DNA from: Candidatus Thiodiazotropha endolucinida
GTDB lineage: Bacteria > Pseudomonadota > Gammaproteobacteria > Chromatiales > Chromatiaceae
Direction of reading: 5' to 3'
Assembly: GCF_001715975.1 (NCBI RefSeq)
Contig: NZ_MARB01000029.1
Span: forward strand, 1 to 49,211
Length of the DNA: 49,211 nucleotides
A program made the position numbers and the translations under genes. Below are positions 42,445-49,211 of the stretch, piece by piece (the stretch's first letter is position 1; every line of letters starts with the position of its first letter). A model generated the notes under the pieces. It saw only the letters and a program-made list of their open reading frames with translations, did no database searches and was not told where the DNA came from.

Positions 42445-43307
42445 TTCTTTTTACCTCGCAGATACATGCGGAACGCGATAGAGATACTGTTCATCAGCAG
42501 AACCATGGCGATCAGTACCAGCGCGACGCCGTACGGCAGGTTCTCCGGCACACCCGGCACCTGGGTGGCGACGACGAAAAGGTGCAGCGAAAGGGCCATG
42601 GTCTGATCAAAGACACTTTGCGGCAGAAAGGGTAGAAAGAAGGCTGCCCCGGTGAACATGATGGGCGCCGTTTCACCGGTGGTGCGTGAAACCTCCAGAA
42701 TGACACCGGTGAGGATTCCGCTTACCGCATTGGGAAGCACCACACGTTTTATGGTCTGCCAGCGTGTGGCGCCCATGTTCCAGCACGCCTCCCTGAATGC
42801 CTGGGGAACGGCACGCAAAGATTCCCGGGTGGAGACGATCACTACCGGCAGTGTCATGATGGCCAGGGTCAGACTGGCCGCCAGAATGCTGGTGCCGAAA
42901 CCGAAAAAGATAACGAAGGCGCCGACCCCGAACAGGGCGTGCACGATCGACGGCACCCCCGCGAGATTGATGATCGCCAACTGGATCATCCGGGTAAACC
43001 AGTTGTCGCCGGCATACTCGTTGAGATAGATAGCCGCCGCCACGCCAAGGGGTACGGATGCCAGCAACGCGACGGCGACGATCCATACCGTACCCAGCAG
43101 CGCGGGAAAGATACCGCCCGCGGTCATACCGTTGGTTGGATCGGTAAACAGAAAATCGATCGAGATGATGCTGCCACCTTTGGCTATCAGAGTGCTCAAG
43201 ATGATGATTACCGGGATAACCAATAGAACAGTCATCATGAGGAACAGGATACGGTACAGGTTCTGAACCCGTTTGTTCCGTACATTCAGTGCAGATTCGG
43301 CGAACAT
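42438..43307 (-). CDS. pstA: Phosphate ABC transporter permease PstA
   Basis: 289-aa inner-membrane permease. Six predicted helices, with the transport core LGTVWIVAVALLASVPLGVAAAIYLNEYAG-type and the EAA-type loop MGATRWQTIKRVVLPNAVSGILTG. The phosphate-permease signature SRTTGETAPIMFTGAAFF is present. With PstC it forms the channel through which PstS-delivered phosphate passes. It follows pstC by 6 bp and overlaps the next ATPase gene by 7 bp. Confidence 0.94.
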   Translation of the reverse strand: MFAESALNVRNKRVQNLYRILFLMMTVLLVIPVIIILSTLIAKGGSIISIDFLFTDPTNGMTAGGIFPALLGTVWIVAVALLASVPLGVAAAIYLNEYAGDNWFTRMIQLAIINLAGVPSIVHALFGVGAFVIFFGFGTSILAASLTLAIMTLPVVIVSTRESLRAVPQAFREACWNMGATRWQTIKRVVLPNAVSGILTGVILEVSRTTGETAPIMFTGAAFFLPFLPQSVFDQTMALSLHLFVVATQVPGVPENLPYGVALVLIAMVLLMNSISIAFRMYLRGKKKW

Positions 43308-43313
43308 GGCAAT

Positions 43314-44246
43314 TTAACCCTTACGGATGCCACGGACGATGAGATCCGCGGACAGGTTGATCAAAAAAGTGATGATGAAGAGGAAGATTCCGATCGTGAA
43401 CAGTGCCTGATAGTGTGGTGACCCGACAGCGGTTTCACCCAATTCCGCGGCGATGGTGGCGGTCAGTGCGCGCACCGGATCGAATAGACTGCTGGGAATA
43501 TTCACGGCATGTCCGGTGGCCATCAGCACCGCCATCGTCTCTCCAAAGCCGCGACCGACACCCAGCAGGACCGCGCCGAGCAGGCCGTTTTTCGCCGCGG
43601 GCAGGACGGTCTTGAAGATGACCTGCCAGCGTGTGGCTCCCAGTGCTTCCGCCGCCTCGCGATATCGGTCGGGTACCGCTTTCAGCGCATCCTCTGCGAT
43701 AGAGGTCATGATCGGTGCCGCCATCAACCCCAGGATGATGCCGGCGTTGAGTACATTCAGCCCCACCGGCACATCAAACAGGTCGATAATCAGCGGATTC
43801 ATGATGGAGAGGCCGATGAAGCCCCATACCACCGAGGGGATGGCGGCCAACAGTTCCACCAGGACCTTGAGGGACTCTCTCAGTTTGCCGGTGGCGAATT
43901 CGCCGATAAAGATGGCCGCCCCGAGCGAGAAGGGGATCGCCACCACCATCGCCAGCCCGGTAACACTGGCGGTGCCTGCCACCAGGGCGAGAATGCCGTA
44001 CTCGGGGGCATCCTCGTCGGAGGGTTCCCAAAACGGCGAGAGAAAAAACTCCCTGAAGGTGAAGTCTTCCAGCAGAAAGCCAAAGCCCTCCATGGTGATA
44101 AAGACGAATATGCCTATGATGAAGATGATTGCCGAGATGCCGGCAATGAAGACCAGGGACTGGACAATCCTGTCGATATACCAGTCTAAATTTCGGCTAT
44201 CGAAATCAGCAGACATCGATGGTTGCAGGTGTTGGATCTCTGACAT
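43314..44246 (-). CDS. pstC: Phosphate ABC transporter permease PstC
   Basis: About 310 aa. PstC features: long periplasmic loop after the first helix (EGFGFLLEDFTFREFFLSPFW-type), core LAMVVAIPFSLGAAIFIGEF, LLAAIPSVVWGFIGL, and the loop LGATRWQVIFKTVLPAAKNGLLG with GRGFGETMAVLMATGHA. I start at the ATG 44246 (AAGGAG about 9 bp upstream), one base after the phoU-like stop; an extension to 44267 lies inside that gene. Partner of PstA. Confidence 0.94.
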   Translation of the reverse strand: MSEIQHLQPSMSADFDSRNLDWYIDRIVQSLVFIAGISAIIFIIGIFVFITMEGFGFLLEDFTFREFFLSPFWEPSDEDAPEYGILALVAGTASVTGLAMVVAIPFSLGAAIFIGEFATGKLRESLKVLVELLAAIPSVVWGFIGLSIMNPLIIDLFDVPVGLNVLNAGIILGLMAAPIMTSIAEDALKAVPDRYREAAEALGATRWQVIFKTVLPAAKNGLLGAVLLGVGRGFGETMAVLMATGHAVNIPSSLFDPVRALTATIAAELGETAVGSPHYQALFTIGIFLFIITFLINLSADLIVRGIRKG

Positions 44247-44247
44247 T

Positions 44248-45324
44248 TCAGCCTGCTCCTTCACCACGAAGCAATTCCATCAAGTCCTTAATCAGTATTG
44301 CCAATTCGCGATAGATAGAATCGTATTCATGAATATCCTCATCCTCGGGCACTTCGCCCAGCCCCCATTCCAAAGCGGATGTGTGAAAGGGTATGCGGGA
44401 CAGGTAGGAGGAGATCTCTCCCTGCAGAGACACCACCACGTGCTGCTCGGATATCTCTTTGGGTGTCAGCTGTTCGATGGAGGTCGGCTTGGCATCGCTG
44501 TAGTCGATGCCCTTTTCATCGAAAAACTTGGCCAGGTTTGGATCGAGGGCCTCAGCCTTGATCCGGCCGGCGCTAGCATAGTTGCCGACCGTGGGATGAT
44601 TGATTCTGGCGATCGCTTCCGCCAACTGGCTCAGGCTGCTGTTGTCCTCATCGACAAACAGTATGTTGAATGTCTTTGGTGATTTCTGCTCTCCTGTAAC
44701 AGCGAACACAGTATCTTCGCAAAGGTTCTTGGCCTGGTCCGCAACCCGTTTGAGTTGTGTGAAAACGACAAAGATCGCAAGTACCTCTTCCACTTTGGTG
44801 CGTTCATCGTTCTCCATCATCTCCGTATAGACGACATCCAGATTGTGTTCCATCTCCTTTGCCAGCGTCATGGTGCTCTTAGCGGCATCGGCGTTGAGCT
44901 CGGTAAAGGCACTGATGGCCAACTGCAACATGTTCATGGTTTCGCCGGCGATACGATCAAGCTCTCTGCCCAGGCCACCGCTGGGAGGTTGAGACAGCTG
45001 TGCCGCTTCACGGGCTATGGTGACGGCGTAATCGCCGATTCGCTCCAGTTCGATATTTGTACGTATCACCGATGAGAGCAGTCGCAAGTGTCCACCGCTG
45101 GGTATGTGGATGGCAAAAAAGCGGTGGCAGATCCTGTCGATGTCACGCATGCAGCGATTGATCGGGTTGTCATTCAACACCGTGTTATAGGCGAGTATTT
45201 TATCCCCTGTCTGCAGAGCCTTCACTGCATTTCTGACAGCTTCCTGTACCTGTGCGCCCATTTTCGCCACACGATCGTGGATATCGTTAAGGTCGCGCTC
45301 CAGTCGTTCTTCGAGGTGGGCCAT
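44248..45324 (-). CDS. phoU: PhoU fused to a cysteine-less LMW-phosphatase-like domain
   Basis: About 358 aa. The first 215 residues are PhoU: two three-helix bundles with the metal-binding style motifs RTNIELERIGDYAVTIA and FTQLKRVADQAKNLCED. PhoU links the Pst transporter to the PhoR kinase and dampens phosphate uptake. After it comes a domain like low-molecular-weight protein phosphatase/ArsC (FNILFVDEDNSSLSQLAEAIA, NYASAGRI, FFDEKGIDYSDAKPTSIEQL). Active members have a CxxNxxRS-type loop; here it reads VDEDNSS, with no cysteine, so catalysis is not expected. Sensing or scaffolding is a guess. Normal PhoU is about 235 aa. Starts at ATG 45324 with GGAG upstream; the GTG at 45354 is less likely. 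Confidence 0.85.
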   Translation of the reverse strand: MAHLEERLERDLNDIHDRVAKMGAQVQEAVRNAVKALQTGDKILAYNTVLNDNPINRCMRDIDRICHRFFAIHIPSGGHLRLLSSVIRTNIELERIGDYAVTIAREAAQLSQPPSGGLGRELDRIAGETMNMLQLAISAFTELNADAAKSTMTLAKEMEHNLDVVYTEMMENDERTKVEEVLAIFVVFTQLKRVADQAKNLCEDTVFAVTGEQKSPKTFNILFVDEDNSSLSQLAEAIARINHPTVGNYASAGRIKAEALDPNLAKFFDEKGIDYSDAKPTSIEQLTPKEISEQHVVVSLQGEISSYLSRIPFHTSALEWGLGEVPEDEDIHEYDSIYRELAILIKDLMELLRGEGAG

Positions 45325-45496
45325 TGTCTGGTGCTCCGCAATGTATACTGTCACAAAATGACAACGTATTATTTGTAATTGATGCAGTTATTCTTTCGAT
45401 TAAAGGTATCGAAACAGTACGATTTATACTGTGTGATCATGCAAGACGTTCCATACATAGCTCATTAAAGTGAACAACCAGGCAGTGTATGGATTT

Positions 45497-45532
45497 CCCA
45501 ATCCAGGTATATTTGAAACAACCTGGATTGGG
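45497..45532. terminator. Hairpin between pstS and phoU-like gene
   Basis: CCCAATCCAGGT and ACCTGGATTGGG arms (12 bp, perfect) around a 12-nt loop, 12 bp after the pstS stop. No T-run follows on the minus strand. It may stabilise or partly terminate the pstS transcript so that PstS is made in excess over the membrane genes. Confidence 0.65.
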
Positions 45533-45543
45533 ATCGATTCTTA

Positions 45544-46419
45544 TCAATTACAGCTTACGCCGCGTACCGGTGCATACCCCTTTTCCAGGAGAATGCACTG
45601 GCCTTCATCACTCTTTACCCAATCAAGATAAGTTTTGATGGCGCCTTGCGGTTCGCCATTGGTATACATGAACAACGGCCGTGCGATGGGATAGCTGCGG
45701 TCACTGGCAGTCTCCACACTGGGCGTGACGCAATCACCACCATCTTTCATAATACAGGCCATTTTGATGTGATCCGTGGCGTAGGCCAATCCGCTGTATC
45801 CGATGGCGCAGGGTGTCTTCTCAACAAGATCAACCACATCTTTCGAACCGTGCATGTCCAAAGTCCCCTGGCGGTACTTGCCTTTCTTGCCAAGCACCTC
45901 CTTTTTGAAATAGGCGTAAGTGCCGGAGTTGTTCTGGCGGCTCACGACGACAATTTCGTCACCCTTGCAGCCTGGCACTTTCAATCCCAGATCGGACCAT
46001 TTTGTGGCCTTTCCACCGCGCCCAAAGACTGATTTCAATTGATCGTAATCCAGAGTATCCGCCGGGTTGTCCTGATGGATGAAGACAGCAAGGGCATCAT
46101 ATCCGACCACATGCTCGATTGGGTCCTGCCCCTTTGATTTTGCCAGCTTCAACTCTTTATTTTTCATCTGGCGGCTGGCATTGGCAATATCCACTGTACC
46201 GTTGATCATTGCGGCGATGCCCGTGCCGGATCCCCCACCCGATACCGCAACCGCCACATTGGCATCCACGCCACCATAGGCTTCAGCCCAGGCCTGGGCA
46301 ACATTCACCAGCGTGTCAGAGCCCTTGTTCTGTATGACGGTACGATCCGCGGCCTGTGCCGTAAAAGCAATAAACAGACTGCTGGCCGCCACTGAGATGG
46401 CATAAGAGATTTTCCTCAT
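45544..46419 (-). CDS. pstS: Periplasmic phosphate-binding protein PstS
   Basis: About 291 aa with a Sec signal (MRKISYAISVAASSLFIAFTAQA, read in parts). The mature start RTVIQNKGSDTLVNVAQAWAE matches the first phosphate-binding loop, followed by VAVSGGGSGTGIAAMINGTVDIANASR and SRQNNSGTYAYFKKEVL. These carry the hydroxyl groups that bind phosphate in the PBP family. It delivers phosphate to PstCA. I start at the ATG 46419, with AAGGG upstream; the GTG at 46428 is less likely. Two Pho boxes lie 120-170 bp upstream. Confidence 0.94.
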   Translation of the reverse strand: MRKISYAISVAASSLFIAFTAQAADRTVIQNKGSDTLVNVAQAWAEAYGGVDANVAVAVSGGGSGTGIAAMINGTVDIANASRQMKNKELKLAKSKGQDPIEHVVGYDALAVFIHQDNPADTLDYDQLKSVFGRGGKATKWSDLGLKVPGCKGDEIVVVSRQNNSGTYAYFKKEVLGKKGKYRQGTLDMHGSKDVVDLVEKTPCAIGYSGLAYATDHIKMACIMKDGGDCVTPSVETASDRSYPIARPLFMYTNGEPQGAIKTYLDWVKSDEGQCILLEKGYAPVRGVSCN

Positions 46420-46536
46420 TGTGAACACCCTTAGTAATAATTTAGATTAATCGTAAAAGCGTAAAAAACGATAGTCGACCACGCTATCCCATCTTGAGTG
46501 GGTAGCCTTCATATTGTTTTTTGATCTGCGTTGAAT

Positions 46537-46554
46537 ATTGCAGGTTAATGACGA
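46537..46554 (-). promoter_or_regulatory. Pho box, proximal to pstS
   Basis: Minus-strand TCGTCATTAACCTGCAAT: two 7-bp half-sites (TCGTCAT, CTGCAAT) with a 4-bp spacer, the 11-bp period of PhoB sites. It is exactly 33 bp (three periods) from the second box. Confidence 0.65.
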
Positions 46555-46569
46555 CTATATTCCAAAAAT

Positions 46570-46587
46570 ATTACAGTTTGATGACAA
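46570..46587 (-). promoter_or_regulatory. Pho box, distal to pstS
   Basis: Minus-strand TTGTCATCAAACTGTAAT: half-sites TTGTCAT and CTGTAAT separated by 4 bp, each one base from CTGTCAT. The better of two in-phase PhoB sites upstream of pstS. Confidence 0.75.
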
Positions 46588-46828
46588 CGAGAGACTATTC
46601 GGGAAATAATTTTTAAGCGAGGAAATTGAAAGGATCTGGCACTTGTTGAGTCTGCCCGATATTGAAATAGTATGCTCATGGTCCTGTGTCGCATGTCTCT
46701 TATTTATATCGATAGGTATTTGATATTGATGATAATAATTTACACGCAAGCGGGCAGTTGCCGGTTCGCTCCGAGCCAATGATATGACTAGCGTCTAGAC
46801 TATAGGTAACAACATTGCGGGGTGGATA

Positions 46829-48199
46829 GTGTCTCGATATGCGATATCGCTTCTCTTCTTTATCTGCTTGGTGTGCGCTGGTGTCAGCCAGATATTCGCC
46901 GATACTCAAAGCCAAAGCCGTAGAGGATTTCTTCTGGAGATCTCAGGAGCTATAGGGCCTGCGACTGCCGACTATCTTGATCGCACACTGGAGAAGGCTG
47001 AAAACGAAGCCGTGGAGTTGGTTGTCCTGCAGATGGACACCCCCGGCGGTCTGGATACCTCGATGCGGGCCATCATCAAACGCATCATCGCCTCCCGGGT
47101 TGCGGTGGTCAGTTACGTTGCGCCAAGTGGCGCACGGGCAGCCAGTGCCGGTACTTATATCCTTTATGCCAGCCATGTCGCCGCCATGGCGCCTGCCACC
47201 AATCTGGGTGCGGCAACCCCGGTGTCCCTGGGGGGATTACCGAAATCCACACCGGAAAGAGGCAACTCAGGGGATGAGGCGGAGGGTCAGCAAGCCCCGA
47301 CCGCTACAGATGCGAAGACGAGTAAAGTCGTCAATGATGCATCTGCCTATATTCGCAGTCTGGCGGCTTTACGTAATCGAAATGCCGATTGGGCTGAATC
47401 GGCGGTGCGGGATGCCGCCAGCCTTTCCGCGGATGAGGCATTAAAGCTGGGTGTCATCGATCTTGTTGCGGCAGACCTGGATAGTCTGCTGTCTCAGCTG
47501 GACGGCCGTCAGGTTGAATTGCCCCTGGGCAGCAAGACACTGAGTACCGAGGATCTGCAGATAGAGAAACACTTGCCTGATTGGCAGAGTCAATTGCTGA
47601 GCATCATCAGTAATCCCAATCTGGCCTACATTCTCATGTTGGTGGGAATCTACGGGCTGATCTACGAATTTGCCAATCCTGGTTCAATCGTCCCCGGCAC
47701 CGTGGGCGCCATCTCTCTGTTGCTTGCCCTCTATGCATTTCATCTTCTGCCGATCAATTATGCCGGTGTGGCATTGATTCTGCTCGGCATATCGTTAATG
47801 GTGGCAGAGGCATTCGTACCCAGTTTCGGCACCCTGGGAATAGGGGGGGTGATTGCATTCATCATCGGATCCCTGATCCTGGTGGATACCGATCAGGCGG
47901 GATTCGGCATATCGCTGCCACTGATTCTGGGTGTTGCGGTAGGCAGCGCCTTTCTCATGGTTTTTGTTATTGGCATGGCTATCAAGTCACGTCACCGTCC
48001 TGTAGTGAGCGGACGTGAAGAGATGCTGACCAGTGAGGGTATCGTGATGGAGGATTTTACCGGTGAGGGTGACATCAGGGTACATGGGGAAGTATGGCGG
48101 GCTCACTCCAAGCAACCGTTGCAAAAAGATCAACTGGTACAGATTACCGGCAGAGACGGGCTGGTTTTAAAGGTGATACCGGCTGATAAGGAGAAGTGA
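46829..48199 (+). CDS. nfeD: NfeD-type membrane serine protease
   Basis: 456 aa. Signal peptide ([18 protein letters not shown]), then a ClpP-like protease domain: substrate strand [15 protein letters not shown], catalytic Ser near 106 (RAASAGTY) and Lys near 166 (SKVVND). Four or five membrane helices follow ([18 protein letters not shown] and so on) and a C-terminal OB-fold soluble domain ([24 protein letters not shown], read in parts). The full-length NfeD1b class is known to cleave stomatin-type partners, and a slipin gene follows directly. GTG start with a purine-rich stretch upstream. Confidence 0.92.
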   Translation: MSRYAISLLFFICLVCAGVSQIFADTQSQSRRGFLLEISGAIGPATADYLDRTLEKAENEAVELVVLQMDTPGGLDTSMRAIIKRIIASRVAVVSYVAPSGARAASAGTYILYASHVAAMAPATNLGAATPVSLGGLPKSTPERGNSGDEAEGQQAPTATDAKTSKVVNDASAYIRSLAALRNRNADWAESAVRDAASLSADEALKLGVIDLVAADLDSLLSQLDGRQVELPLGSKTLSTEDLQIEKHLPDWQSQLLSIISNPNLAYILMLVGIYGLIYEFANPGSIVPGTVGAISLLLALYAFHLLPINYAGVALILLGISLMVAEAFVPSFGTLGIGGVIAFIIGSLILVDTDQAGFGISLPLILGVAVGSAFLMVFVIGMAIKSRHRPVVSGREEMLTSEGIVMEDFTGEGDIRVHGEVWRAHSKQPLQKDQLVQITGRDGLVLKVIPADKEK

Positions 48200-48201
48200 T
48201 C

Positions 48202-48954
48202 ATGACGCTCTATCTATATGCGGTTATTCTATTTCTGATCGTCGCCTTTCTCGCTTCGGCGCTCAAGATACTGCGTGAGTATGAACGTGGCGTGGTATTT
48301 ATGTTGGGGCGCTTCTGGCGTGTCAAGGGACCGGGCTTGATCATCATCATACCGGTGATCCAGCAGTTCGTAAGAGTCGATCTGCGCACGATTGTGCTGG
48401 ACGTTCCGTCCCAGGACGTCATCTCGCGCGATAATGTATCGGTAAAGGTCAATGCGGTCGTCTATTTCCGTGTGCTGGATCCGGAGCGGGCCATTATCCA
48501 GGTAGAGGATTATATGGTCGCCACCAGCCAGCTGGCGCAAACCACTTTGCGTTCCGTCCTGGGTCAGCATGAGTTGGATGAGATGCTGGCCGAACGAGAG
48601 CGGCTCAACGATGATGTAAGGAATATATTGGATCAACAGACCGATACCTGGGGAATAAAGGTATCCAATGTAGAGATCAAACATGTCGATCTGGATGACA
48701 GCATGATCCGGGCAATAGCACGTCAGGCCGAGGCGGAACGGGCGAGGCGCGCAAAGGTTATCCATGCCGAAGGTGAACAGCAGGCCGCTGAAAAGCTGGT
48801 CGAAGCGGCGAAGACTCTCTCCGTACAGCCGCAGGCGATTCAGCTCAGATACCTGGAGACCCTGACAGAGATAGCCGGGGACAAGAGCCACACCCTGGTA
48901 TTTCCACTGCCGATGGATCTGCTGGAACCGCTACTTAAAAAGCGAGAGGGTTGA
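48202..48954 (+). CDS. Slipin (stomatin-like SPFH protein)
   Basis: 250 aa. One N-terminal membrane hairpin ([20 protein letters not shown]), then an SPFH/band 7 domain: [71 protein letters not shown] (read in parts), and a C-terminal coiled coil ([23 protein letters not shown]). It forms membrane oligomers and probably organises membrane microdomains with NfeD. The ATG at 48202 has AAGGAG 8 bp upstream, inside the end of nfeD; the two form an operon. Confidence 0.94.
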   Translation: MTLYLYAVILFLIVAFLASALKILREYERGVVFMLGRFWRVKGPGLIIIIPVIQQFVRVDLRTIVLDVPSQDVISRDNVSVKVNAVVYFRVLDPERAIIQVEDYMVATSQLAQTTLRSVLGQHELDEMLAERERLNDDVRNILDQQTDTWGIKVSNVEIKHVDLDDSMIRAIARQAEAERARRAKVIHAEGEQQAAEKLVEAAKTLSVQPQAIQLRYLETLTEIAGDKSHTLVFPLPMDLLEPLLKKREG

Positions 48955-48984
48955 CGCCTGGCCTTTTTCTTCAAGCGTATAAAC

Positions 48985-49085
48985 GTTCCCACGCTCATGG
49001 GTGGGAATGCATCCGGCATGTGAATTGGTAAAGCGATGTATGAGTTCCCACCCTGGAGCGTGGGAATCAGTTAATGGGTGGGAAC
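48985..49085. repeat. GTTCCCACGCTC-type inverted repeat cluster
   Basis: GTTCCCACGCTC with GGGTGGGAAT (48985-49008) and GTTCCCACCCTGGAGCGTGGGAAT (49044-49067) are inversely related across a 35-bp spacer. A third partial unit GGGTGGGAAC (49076-49085) runs directly into the MITE at 49086. Such REP-like palindromes are scattered in many gammaproteobacterial genomes. It may also stabilise the nfeD-slipin transcript end. Confidence 0.75.
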
Positions 49086-49211
49086 TAGGGCCTGTTAACA
49101 CTAATCCAATACGCCCTGTTGTGCCTGAAAAAGCGCCAATCAAGGCGCACCCCAAGGGCACTTCCTTCGGGGCGCGAGGAGAGAGGTTTGGTTATTCCAA
49201 ATGAGCGACGA
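49086..49211 (-). mobile_element. Partial MITE copy at right edge of window
   Basis: Reverse-orientation match to the right-hand part of the element at 38301-38569, beginning TAGGGCCTGTTAACACTAAT. Relative to that copy it has a 27-bp insertion that can fold on itself (CCCC ... GGGG arms, 49140-49170). The window ends 4 bp short of the point where the copy at 1-103 begins, in opposite orientation. Confidence 0.8.

Larger units (their letters stand above)
46420..46828. other. Divergent region between pstS and nfeD
   Basis: 409 bp without a gene. It holds the two Pho boxes at 46537 and 46570 and a direct repeat of TTTTACG in phase with pstS transcription near 46453-46468. Promoters for pstS (minus) and nfeD (plus) must lie here; I see no clear core elements. 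Confidence 0.55.

Noticed and set aside
43453-44682. 409-aa plus-strand ORF opposite pstC and phoU
   Set aside because: Low-complexity Ser/Pro/Arg-rich translation across two real genes on the other strand; no start signal.
45340-45380. TTGTCATTTTGTGACA before the phoU-like gene as a Pho box
   Set aside because: Only one half-site in the right orientation; the second is inverted, so the 11-bp direct period is missing.
1-49211. CRISPR array, tRNA, rRNA
   Set aside because: No regularly spaced direct repeats, no tRNA-like cloverleaf with CCA-type end and no rRNA signature were seen by eye on either strand. A tRNA scan would be decisive.

Overview
The window reads as chromosomal DNA of a gammaproteobacterium with a sulfur-oxidising lifestyle. 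A tusA-dsrE2 sulfur-relay pair, a complete assimilatory nitrate/nitrite operon, a copA/copB-type copper resistance cluster, cyclic-di-GMP enzymes, a chemoreceptor and a Pst phosphate system all look gammaproteobacterial. A Sedimenticola/Thiodiazotropha-like relative is my best guess, as inference only; no rRNA or other taxonomic marker is present. Both ends of the window stop inside copies of one short repeat (1-103 and 49086-49211; complete copy 38301-38569), so the window is probably a contig that broke at a multicopy element.

Layout. (a) 101-11202, minus strand: nitrate assimilation. nasT encodes an ANTAR antiterminator; after it comes a regulatory leader with an NtrC-like site, a sigma-54 promoter, two hexaloop hairpins and an intrinsic terminator, then nrtA-nrtB-nrtD, a signal-less NrtA-like protein (nasS candidate), nirB, nirD and nasA. 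Nitrogen limitation (NtrC/sigma-54) and nitrate (NasS/NasT) probably act together on one transcript. (b) 11546-19613: a secreted TolB-propeller/M28 peptidase/PDZ protein, an unrecognised 229-aa protein, and a 1298-aa LapA-like adhesin. (c) 19813-21353: dsrE2, tusA and a TetR regulator, with identical 16-bp operators before tetR and before tusA. (d) 21590-26130: copper cluster (small secreted protein, copA, copB, cytochrome c lipoprotein, DUF411 and DUF4399 proteins). (e) 26161-28878: a heat-shock promoter, two Hsp20 genes and a DegP-type protease.

(f) 29117-37863: a small unknown protein, a lipoprotein hydrolase, and a signalling block of a PAS-GAF-GGDEF-EAL protein, a membrane diguanylate cyclase preceded by a 14-codon ORF, and an HBM-type chemoreceptor. 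(g) 38270-39424: an accessory patch with a 269-bp MITE, a GNAT gene and a broken small membrane-protein ORF separated by attC-like folded sites, suggesting a remnant integron cassette array without integrase. (h) 39601-40650: a membrane-anchored M28 peptidase. (i) 40788-46419, minus strand: a Pst operon in unusual order (pstS, phoU-like, pstC, pstA, two pstB) behind two in-phase Pho boxes. (j) 46829-48954: nfeD and slipin, then a GTTCCCACGCTC-type inverted repeat and the terminal MITE copy.

The most unusual items are the two adjacent PstB proteins whose degenerate ATPase motifs are complementary, as in heterodimeric ABC proteins with one consensus and one degenerate site; the PhoU protein fused to a low-molecular-weight-phosphatase-like domain lacking its catalytic cysteine; the multilayer nitrate leader; the MITE that supplies the nasA stop codon; and the attC-like patch. 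All calls come from reading the sequence; no database search was run.
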